64,000 nucleotides of DNA from Marinobacter fuscus (GTDB lineage: Bacteria > Pseudomonadota > Gammaproteobacteria > Pseudomonadales > Oleiphilaceae), in assembly GCF_003007675.1 (NCBI RefSeq), contig NZ_PXNP01000020.1:53532-117531 (forward strand), read 5' to 3'. Positions 55,211-63,100 of this stretch are shown piece by piece; position 1 is the first letter of the stretch; the number at the start of each line of letters is the position of its first letter. Made by a program: the position numbers and the translations under genes. Below the pieces are notes generated by a model. The model had not been told where the DNA came from, searched no databases, and worked only from the letters and a program-made list of their open reading frames with translations.

Positions 55211-57106
55211 ATGGGCAAGGAACTTCAGCACCATTTTCTTCAGATTCACAGCTCCCTCGGCAAAGACGCACTGGTACTGGAGCGTCTGAACGTTCGGGAA
55301 GGCATGTCCCGTCTTTTCGAAGTGCGTGTCGGCTTTACCGCCAACCAGCGTATTCCAGACATGAAAAAGCACATTGGCGAGGGTGTGACTGTCAGCCTGA
55401 AGGTGGGCTCGAAAGACGGTGGTGGTGAAAAGCATTTCCACGGCCATTTTCTGAGCATATGGGAGCTGGGCAAGCCTTTGCACAACAGTGATGGACAGCG
55501 CTATGAAGCGATCATTGTTCCTCGTGCCTGGTCTGCGGCCAACCGCACCAATTGTCGGATATTCCAGGACAAAACGGTCAAGAAGATTGTTGAGACCATA
55601 CTGGGCGAACATGGCGTCGCGTTCAGCTGGAAGCTGAAAAAAGGTCTGTATACCTATCGATACTGCGTGCAGTACAACGAGACCGACTGGGACTTTGTAT
55701 GCCGCCTGCTGGCCCACGAAGGCTTGTGTTTCTATTTCCTGCATTCCAGTGGCTCTCATACCATGGTGATCACCGATCATGAGAAGGCCTGGACCAAAGC
55801 CGTTGAAGGTTCTGTTGTCTTCTGTTCACGGCCAACGGGCACTGCGCATATCTCCAGTTGGTATGCCGGTTTCAAGGCGACCGCCAACTCAATTATCGAG
55901 CATGGTTTCGATTTTGAAGTTCCGAAGCAGAAAATCAAGGACAGCAGCAGCGAAAAGGTGCCTGGCGGCCCGTTTGGTTCCCGGGAGCTGTTCGGGTATT
56001 TCGGTGAAGATCGCCCTATCAAAGATGGTGCCAGCCTGGCTGCATTGCATCTGAAAGGTATTGCCCAGGAATCGGAGAGTTATCGTGCCGTGTCGGACTA
56101 CCGATCCTTTGGTGTCGGGCACACCTTTTCATTCAAAGAACACGAAGATGAGATTCCACCCCACAACGAGTTTGTGATCACCGAGATTTCCATTGAAGCG
56201 TCGGTGCCGCTGAATGCGGATAACCAGCCTTCCATGGGCAACTATTTTTACACCAACAGTTTCCGTTGCATTCCAACCGACGCACCCTATGTCCCCCGAA
56301 AACTGCCCAAACCGATGGTTCCGGGGTTGCAGACTGCCACAGTTACCTGTGCACCCGGTGAAGAGATTTACGTGGATGAACACGGGCGGATAAAAGTTCA
56401 GTTCCATTGGGATCGCGAAGGAAAGTACGACCAGAAAAGCTCTTGCTGGATCCGGGTTGCCCAGTCCTGGGCGGGGGAGCAGTGGGGAGCCCAGTTCATC
56501 CCCCGGGAAGGTCAGGAAGTGTTGGTTGAGTTCCTCAGCGGGGACCCCGATCTGCCGCTGATTACGGGCTCGGTTTATAACGGCAAGAACAAGATGCCGT
56601 ATGAGCCGCTGTCGAAGAAGAATATTTCCGGGTTCAAGACACGCTCGACCACCAAGGGTGGCGGTGCCAATTACAACGAGATCAGCTTTGACGACACCAT
56701 CGGCAAAGAGCTGTTCCTGATGCATGCGGAAAAAGACCACACCCTGACGGTCGAACACGACCAGACAGATGACGTCAAGAACGACCGCACCACCACCATC
56801 GGCAACGACGACACCCTTACAGTCAAGAATAACCAGACTGATGACGTTAAGAATGACCGAACCACCACGGTTGGCAACAACGATACGCTGACGGTCAAAA
56901 ACAACCAGACCATCAATGTTACCGGTAACCAGGCAACCACCGCTGGCAAGGCGATCACGATTGACGCAGGGCAGAGCATCACCCTGAAAACAGGCGCCGC
57001 CAGCATAACCATGGAAGCCTCCGGTGCGATCTCGATCAAGGGCACCAGCATCAGTGTGCAGGGCACAACCATCGACCTGAAAGCGGCGAAGATCAGTTTG
57101 AACTGA
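55211..57106 (+). CDS. tssI: T6SS spike protein VgrG
   Basis: 631 residues. The gp27-like N-terminal part (LNVREGMSRLFEVRVGFTAN; YCVQYNETDWDFVCRLLAHE), the gp5-like OB fold (GRIKVQFHWDREGKYDQKSS; WAGEQWGAQFIPREGQEVLV; FLSGDPDLPLITGSVYN) and a beta-helical C-terminal needle (ISIKGTSISVQGTTIDLKAA) are complete. No enzymatic extension follows the helix, so this VgrG carries cargo rather than being a toxin itself. The needle contains a 24-residue tandem repeat. It starts 27 bases after the hcp terminator and leads the effector module. Confidence 0.95.
   Translation: MGKELQHHFLQIHSSLGKDALVLERLNVREGMSRLFEVRVGFTANQRIPDMKKHIGEGVTVSLKVGSKDGGGEKHFHGHFLSIWELGKPLHNSDGQRYEAIIVPRAWSAANRTNCRIFQDKTVKKIVETILGEHGVAFSWKLKKGLYTYRYCVQYNETDWDFVCRLLAHEGLCFYFLHSSGSHTMVITDHEKAWTKAVEGSVVFCSRPTGTAHISSWYAGFKATANSIIEHGFDFEVPKQKIKDSSSEKVPGGPFGSRELFGYFGEDRPIKDGASLAALHLKGIAQESESYRAVSDYRSFGVGHTFSFKEHEDEIPPHNEFVITEISIEASVPLNADNQPSMGNYFYTNSFRCIPTDAPYVPRKLPKPMVPGLQTATVTCAPGEEIYVDEHGRIKVQFHWDREGKYDQKSSCWIRVAQSWAGEQWGAQFIPREGQEVLVEFLSGDPDLPLITGSVYNGKNKMPYEPLSKKNISGFKTRSTTKGGGANYNEISFDDTIGKELFLMHAEKDHTLTVEHDQTDDVKNDRTTTIGNDDTLTVKNNQTDDVKNDRTTTVGNNDTLTVKNNQTINVTGNQATTAGKAITIDAGQSITLKTGAASITMEASGAISIKGTSISVQGTTIDLKAAKISLN
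56768..56911 (+). repeat. 72-bp tandem repeat within vgrG
   Basis: Two copies, 56768-56839 and 56840-56911, each encoding 24 residues that start DDVKNDRTTT and end TLTVKNNQT. The copies differ mostly at third codon positions, so the duplication is not recent or has been kept in check by selection on the beta-helix. The repeat sets the length of the needle shaft. Confidence 0.85.
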
Positions 57107-57134
57107 GGCATGCCGGTTTCAGGGGTGAGGGAAC

Positions 57135-57923
57135 ATGCTTGAGGAGTTGCTTAACCAGCGCAAGGCATTGCTCGACAATCCTTCATTGCCGCTGGCCTTG
57201 CTGCGACAGCAAGACCGGCGACTGATTTTGTGGTGCGAGCAGTATCCGGATGCGCTGGCAGCGCAGGCGTGGACGGCCCTGTCGGAGCACTGGAGCAAAA
57301 CGCTGCAACTGGAGCTGGCAACAAGACTGAATGTAACCAACGTGGTTGAGGAGCTTCTGGTCGAAGGCACTGCCCAGACAGCCTGCTGGCGGCTTGCCGC
57401 ACAGTTTACCGAAGCGGCGTTGCCAGGTGAGTTTCCGGATGACGCAGAAGCTCAGGTATGGGTGGCTATGGCGATGGCCCGAAGGGGGCGAGCCAACGCG
57501 TTACCCGCCGAGTGGCAGGCCTGGTTGCAGGTTCAGGGAGGTGGCAGCCACACAGAGCAGAGTCTTCGCGCTCTGCTGGATGCGCTCTGGCAGAGTCGCC
57601 GGGATGGATGGCGAGCGTGGTTCTACCCGATGATGCTGAACCTGCCAGACGCGCATCACCCCGGCATGATCAATTGGCTGGCCGGAAACGTTGATAGCAA
57701 AGCCTTGGTGGAAGCCATGGGAATGTCCGGGGCAGAGCGATTCAGGCCCTGGCTGCAGGAGTTAGCGGTGCAGGGTGATGATCACAGTGAGCCGGCCGGA
57801 CAAGCGCTGCAGCAGAGTAAAAACGAGCGGGAACAGATACAGGCGAGAATACGCCATTGGTTACCTCGCTGGCGGCTGCTGGAAGGCGCGCCCTGGTCAC
57901 TCTTTGGCGGGTATTGGCAATGA
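57135..57923 (+). CDS. unrecognised helical protein between vgrG and effector genes
   Basis: 262 residues; family not recognised. It is rich in Leu, Ala, Trp and Gln, with many Trp residues (for example WKTLQ-like and WFYPMMLN; RWRLLEGAPWSLFGGYWQ at the end) and is probably all-helical with repeat-like pairs of helices. No signal peptide or membrane segment. GAGGGA precedes the ATG. Its position directly after vgrG and coupling (ATGA) to the next gene suggest a chaperone or adaptor that loads the downstream effector on VgrG; this is inference only and the known adaptor families (DUF4123, DUF2169, Eag) are not evident. Confidence 0.6.
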   Translation: MLEELLNQRKALLDNPSLPLALLRQQDRRLILWCEQYPDALAAQAWTALSEHWSKTLQLELATRLNVTNVVEELLVEGTAQTACWRLAAQFTEAALPGEFPDDAEAQVWVAMAMARRGRANALPAEWQAWLQVQGGGSHTEQSLRALLDALWQSRRDGWRAWFYPMMLNLPDAHHPGMINWLAGNVDSKALVEAMGMSGAERFRPWLQELAVQGDDHSEPAGQALQQSKNEREQIQARIRHWLPRWRLLEGAPWSLFGGYWQ

Positions 57924-58759
57924 TGGAAACCGGGCAGGCTGCTGGTTGGCAGATGGTATCGCTGGCTGGTCGGATAGCCGGGCAGGAGTTGACGGCCTAT
58001 TTCGATCAGGGGTTTGCCCCGTTTGAGCCGCCTGCAACACCATGCGAGGCCACCGTAAAGCTCTCGCCGGAACAGATCAGGCCGTTTCTGGCCACGGATT
58101 GCGCAGTCTGGGTGATTCTGCCAAGCACAGAGCTGCGCCATAAAGACAGGTGGCAGTCTGCGTTCGAAGGTCTTGATGTGCAGTTTGGGTTCGGGCGCGC
58201 CGGTCTGGCGTTGGCGATGGCGGGCATTCAGCGTGCCGGTGTCCCTGCCCAGATTCTGGCGGTAGAGAGTGGCTCCGATCTCCAGTTTCTGGCACTGGCA
58301 CTGGCGCCGGGTTCCGGGCCGCAGGTTTGTTTCAGTGCCCTGGATGGCCGAACTGACGGCGTTAATGATCTGGGTGAGCTGCTGGAGCGGGCACAGCAAG
58401 CGGTTCCGGCTATCGACGTGTTGGTTTGCCCGGACTACCCCCGGGATTCCGGCCTGGATCGTTTGATGCCCTTCCTCGGAAGGCTCAGCCAATGGAACCA
58501 GCCGCAGTTGCGTTGGGAGTTTCCAGAGTCGCTATTGCCTTCTTCCGGGGTTCTGGGCGGTTTGTGGGGATTGTATTGGCTACTGGACGGGTATCGGCTC
58601 GGTGACTGGAGTTTGCCGGGCGCATTGCTGTTGCTGGACAGAGACAGCGCGTTGGCAGGGGTTATTGCAGTTTCTCAGAAAAGCACGGGGCGATCCTGGC
58701 AAATAAACGACAAGCCGGTGATTGAGCCAATCAGGAACAACAGGGAGTTGGATGAATGA
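57920..58759 (+). CDS. unrecognised protein, possibly thiolase-like fold
   Basis: 279 residues from the first ATG at 57920, which overlaps the previous stop by four bases; the end overlaps the lysozyme gene by four bases, so three genes are coupled. No signal peptide. A segment FGFGRAGLALAMAGIQRAGV followed by a hydrophobic strand and the end SQKSTGRSWQINDKPVIE recalls the N-terminal half of a thiolase/ketosynthase fold, but there is no active-site Cys in context, so it would be a non-catalytic member. This is a weak resemblance. Alternatively an effector-specific chaperone. The coupling to unk-1 and the lysozyme is the best clue. Confidence 0.55.
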   Translation: MMETGQAAGWQMVSLAGRIAGQELTAYFDQGFAPFEPPATPCEATVKLSPEQIRPFLATDCAVWVILPSTELRHKDRWQSAFEGLDVQFGFGRAGLALAMAGIQRAGVPAQILAVESGSDLQFLALALAPGSGPQVCFSALDGRTDGVNDLGELLERAQQAVPAIDVLVCPDYPRDSGLDRLMPFLGRLSQWNQPQLRWEFPESLLPSSGVLGGLWGLYWLLDGYRLGDWSLPGALLLLDRDSALAGVIAVSQKSTGRSWQINDKPVIEPIRNNRELDE

Positions 58760-59622
58760 ACTTGCAGCTGACTGGCAGTGTTGGCCGTGGCGGCGCGAAT
58801 CGGGCCGCTGATGTAAAACTGGTACGAGCCTTGTTGAACGTGCACCGGCGCCAGCAGTCGTTGCCTGTTTTGCCAATAGACAGCAGCCCGGGGGCCGAGC
58901 TGGAAGCAGCCATCGCCCGGTTCCAGAACGACCGGGGAGTGAAGGTTGCTACCGGGCTGGTGGCGGCTGGCAGTCAAACCTGGCGCTGGCTGCAAGAGAC
59001 ACTTGGCAGTGCAAGAACCCGGGTTGCGATTCTGCCTCCTGCAGAGGGGCGGCTAACCTGGGAAGCCGAAGGGCAGGAAGGCGGGCGCTACCACAGCCGC
59101 ATTCTGCATGTGCCATCAGCCTCGTCTGGCCTGACCGTGGGCCGGGGCTACGATCTGAAGGAGCGGTCCCGCGCCGAGGTTACCCGACACCTTGCGGCTG
59201 CGGGCTTGCCAGCTAACCAGGCGACAACCATTGCAGGCGCCGCGCGTTTGAAGGGCGCTGCGGCTGAACAGTTCATCATCGACAACGATCTGCTGGATTT
59301 CGAGATAAGCGCCAGCGTGCAACTGCAATTGTTCGAAACGGTTTATGCCGCCATGGCACAGGATGTGATCCGCATTTGCGGCAAACAGGATGTTCTGGAG
59401 CGTTATGGCAGTACTGACTGGCCAGCCCTGGATTCCCGTATTCGAGATACTTTGGTGGATTTGCGTTTTCGGGGCGATTACACCGGAACAACCCGGCGAC
59501 AGGTTCAGCCGCCTGTGGTGGCCAATGATCTGAACGCGTTCCGCCAGGTTATCGGCAATGCCGGGCTTTGGGCGTCGGTGCCCGGCGACCGGTTCCAGCG
59601 GCGCGTACGTTACCTTCAATAA
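58756..59622 (+). CDS. candidate T6SS cell-wall effector: peptidoglycan-binding plus lysozyme-like domains
   Basis: 288 residues, without a signal peptide, as expected for a T6SS cargo. Residues about 10-80 resemble a peptidoglycan-binding helical domain (ADVKLVRALLNVHRRQ; AAIARFQNDRGVKVATGLVA). Residues about 100-280 resemble a T4 lysozyme/pesticin-type muramidase: a Glu-rich start (LTWEAEGQEGGRYHS, E103/E105/E108), then SSGLTVGRGYDLKERS around 123-138, the GYD motif of pesticin-like enzymes. The catalytic Glu cannot be fixed without alignment. The gene is coupled to two unknown genes and followed 30 bases later by a small exported protein, the usual layout of an antibacterial effector and its immunity protein. 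Confidence 0.65.
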   Translation: MNLQLTGSVGRGGANRAADVKLVRALLNVHRRQQSLPVLPIDSSPGAELEAAIARFQNDRGVKVATGLVAAGSQTWRWLQETLGSARTRVAILPPAEGRLTWEAEGQEGGRYHSRILHVPSASSGLTVGRGYDLKERSRAEVTRHLAAAGLPANQATTIAGAARLKGAAAEQFIIDNDLLDFEISASVQLQLFETVYAAMAQDVIRICGKQDVLERYGSTDWPALDSRIRDTLVDLRFRGDYTGTTRRQVQPPVVANDLNAFRQVIGNAGLWASVPGDRFQRRVRYLQ

Positions 59623-59652
59623 CTGTTCGGTACACCAACGGAAAACGAATCA

Positions 59653-60114
59653 ATGAAACGCCCTATTGTTGCACTCCGATGGATCTTGTCTGTACTGGTC
59701 GGCAGCCTGTCGTTTTGGGTTTTCGCAGGTGGCCCGCCGGAGCAGTCGGCGCCGGAAGTGGATAGCCGTGCCATGGAGGTTCGGGTTGCACGGCATGGAG
59801 CAACACTCTGGCGCTACACGCGCTTCAATGCCGAGAGCGATTATCCGTGCTTGCGGTTTGAAGCCATCCGGCCCGGTGAGAACTGGCGGGTGATTGATCG
59901 GCAGGATGTGTGTGATCTGGTTTTGCCAGACGGGCAACTGCTGGTATTCGAGAACACGGCTTACACCGGTTTTACCGGTGTCCGTTTCAGCCCGGAGGAA
60001 CCGGCGTTCAAGTTTGGTGTTGAATATATTCGGAAAACGGCGGCCGGAGAGATTAGGCTGGAGTGTCGGTTGCCAGTGTCCGACAGTCACCTGGGCGCGG
60101 TTGCGTGCCGGTAA
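59653..60114 (+). CDS. small exported protein, candidate immunity protein
   Basis: 153 residues. The N-terminus is a signal peptide (RWILSVLVGSLSFWVFAGG), so the mature protein of about 127 residues works in the periplasm, where a muramidase delivered by a sister cell would act. It has four Cys, possibly two disulfides (in YPCLRF, DVCDLV, LECRLP and the last-but-one residue), and alternating strands (LLVFENTAYTGFTGVRF). The family is not recognised. The position immediately after the lysozyme-like gene, with spacing fit for co-transcription, is the basis for the immunity suggestion. The Rhs gene follows 66 bases later. Confidence 0.55.
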   Translation: MKRPIVALRWILSVLVGSLSFWVFAGGPPEQSAPEVDSRAMEVRVARHGATLWRYTRFNAESDYPCLRFEAIRPGENWRVIDRQDVCDLVLPDGQLLVFENTAYTGFTGVRFSPEEPAFKFGVEYIRKTAAGEIRLECRLPVSDSHLGAVACR

Positions 60115-60180
60115 AGGTAGTACCCGAACCGCTTTCGATAGCAGGTCATCGGACAACATCAGGGCAAGGATTGCGCAGAT

Positions 60181-63100
60181 ATGGCGAGTCAGATACAGAT
60201 TAACGGTGCGGACGGATACCGATACATCATTGTACAGCCGGACACCTACGAAGGCCCCGGTGCGCCGGAGAACCCGTCAGACAACGAGAACTGGGCACAA
60301 TGGCTGCGGAGCCGTTTCAGTTCAGGCTTTGCTACGGAAAACCCCCAGTGGCTGGGCATTCTTCAGGCCCATGGCGTATCGCTGCATGTTGCCAACAACA
60401 GCGATCTGCTGTTTCGCCACGTTGCGCAGATGCTCCGTGAAGGCCAGCTGGCGATTTACCGTGTCCCGGTTGACAAGTTGCCGCCGGGTGAGGGCGGTGG
60501 CGGCGGGGCTGGCGGTGGCAGTGACAGCGCGCGAACGGGCCAGGCTGGTGCGTCTGCAAGCTCTTCTGCCGCAGCGGCTGATTCCGCGCCAAAAGCAGCG
60601 GATACCGGTGACCCGGGAGCCAATACCGATGATATGCAGTGTCAGGGTGACCCGGTAGCCCCGGTTTCCGGTGAAGAAATCCTCGATATTGAAGACTTTG
60701 CTATTCAAGGCGCGATGCCCCTGCACTGGGTGCGGCGTTACCGCTCTGGCTATTGTGACCGTCAGCTGGGCCTGGGTGCCGGTTGGGCGATGACCGGGTT
60801 GCGCCGGGTTGTGCTGGAGGATGATCGGCTTTGGATTGTCGATGGCGATGCCCGTTCACTGGTTATGGACGCCCTGAAGCCGGGGGAAGTTACCTGGCAG
60901 CTGCATACCGGCTTACGGGTAGAACGGCGCCGCGATAACCAGATGGTGCTTACTGAGGCCGATGGCCGCGCCTGGATATTGGCCACCATGGACAGCCGCA
61001 CCTGGTTGCCAGTGAGTGTTCAGAACCTGCTGGGGCAGCAGTGGCGATTCCACTACGATGCGGGCGCCCGCCTGGTCGGCATTCAGTTGAGTGCCGGAAT
61101 CAGCCTGGAGCTGGGCTACCACAAACACCACCCGGATCTGGTTCAAACGATTTCCCTGAATGAGGGAGGCGAGAACAAGCGCTCGCTGGCCCGGTACAGT
61201 TATGATGAGCAGGGCAACCTGCTGCGCGCCGAAAGCGACCACGGCACCGAGCAGTACCAGTATCAAGGCCACCTGCTCACCTACCGGGAGCTGCCTACCG
61301 GCTACACGTTCCGCTTCGAATGGCAAGGCCATGGCCCGGATGCACGCTGCCTGCGTAGCCGCGGTGAACAGGGCCATCATGATTTTCGGTTCGAGTACCA
61401 GCCAGAGCGCTTCCTCACCCGAGTGCACGACGCTCACGGCAACACCCAAGTGTTTCACTACGACAATAGCGGCCGCATTGTCGCCCGGCAGGACCCGGAT
61501 GGTGCGCTCTGGCAATGGGCCTACGATGGCCTGGGCCGGTTGGTGCAGGAGACTCGCCCTGATGGTGCCCAGACGCACCATCATTACGACGAGAAAGGCC
61601 GCAAAGTCGAAACCGTTGAACCCGATGGCCGCAGACACCGGTGGCAATACAACGAGCTGGGATTCTGTACCAAAGAGACGTTTCCGGACGGGCGGATGCA
61701 CCAGCGCCGGGTTGATCTGGCGGGCCGTTTGCTCGGCGAGATTCGCCCCGATGGCAGCCAGTGGCAGTACCGGTACGATGCCGAAGGCTGGCCCACCCAG
61801 GCTATCAGCAGCAGCGGTGAAACCGTGGATATGGGGTGCGCCGACACCGGGCAGGTGCTGGCAAGTACTCACAACGGGGCGCTTCAGCGCTTTGCTTACC
61901 AGCCGGATGGCCGCATAGCGGGCAAGCTGGAACAAGGCCTGGTCACCCAATACGATTACCAGGGCCAGCGCCTGCTGGCCGTACACCAATATCCGGAACA
62001 GGCTCCGGATCAGAAACGAAGCCGCCAGTACCAGTACGACAAGGCTGGCCGCCTGACCGACTACACCAACGCCCAGGGCGACCATCACGGCTACGAATAC
62101 GGCCCGCTGATGCGCCCGTTGGCGTATCGCCGACCCGATGGCCATAAGGTTCAGTACCAGTACGACCTCAGCGAACGCCTGACCGCCATCACCCGCACCG
62201 ATGGCCAGCAATGGCAACTGGGCTGGAATGCCGCAGGCCATATTGACCGCTGCGCGGCCCCCGATGGCCGGGACATCCGTTTCCAATACAACGCCGCCGG
62301 GCACATCACCCACCGGGAATACCCAGGTTTCTGGGCGCAGCGCACAGAGCGAGACCCCGCTGGCCGGGTACTGACCCAGACCAGTCAGGGCAAAGACCGC
62401 AAAGCGGTCACCCGCCATTATCGCTACGACACCGCTGGCCGCCGCACCCATGCCAGCTGCGCCGACCGCAAGCTGCACTGGACGTGGAACACCCTCGGCC
62501 AGATCACCGAACACCATCAGGACCAATATAAAACCGCCTACGGCTACGGCCCCGGTGGCCGGATAGAAAAGATCGAACTGCCCGACGGCACCACCGTCCA
62601 CTACCACTACGACTCACAAGGCCGTTGGCAGACCCTGGCGGTGAACGGCAACCCCCTGATTGAACGCACCTTCGACAACCAGAACCGCGAAGCCACCCGT
62701 ACCGCCGGCTCTAACACTCAAAGCCAGCTGCACGACCGCTACGGCTGCCTGATCAAACGCAAATGGCAGGGCCAACAAAGTGCCACAAGACGCTACCGCT
62801 GGGATGCCGAAAACCGCCTGGAAGCCACCCAGGACAACCTGACCGGCGACACCCACTATCAGCGGGACAGCCAGGGTCAGCTGATCCATGAAAACGACAC
62901 AACCTACCACTACGACCTGGGCGGCAACCGACTCCCGGAAGGCGGCCAGATTGAACAGGATCGCCTGATCAGAAGCGGCGACGATAAACGAACCTATGAT
63001 GCCCTGGGCGCAGAAGTCCGCATTACCGGCCAAACCACCGAACACCGCACCTTCGACGCCGAAGGCCAGCTCATCGAATTCAAACGGCCAGAGCAGCACA

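Noticed and set aside
60913..62607. Long minus-strand open frame (564 codons) opposite the Rhs gene, looking like a hydrophobic membrane protein
   Set aside because: It mirrors the YDxxGR repeats of the Rhs shell; the apparent hydrophobicity comes from complementing polar codons. The Rhs frame on the plus strand has clear family motifs across the same bases.
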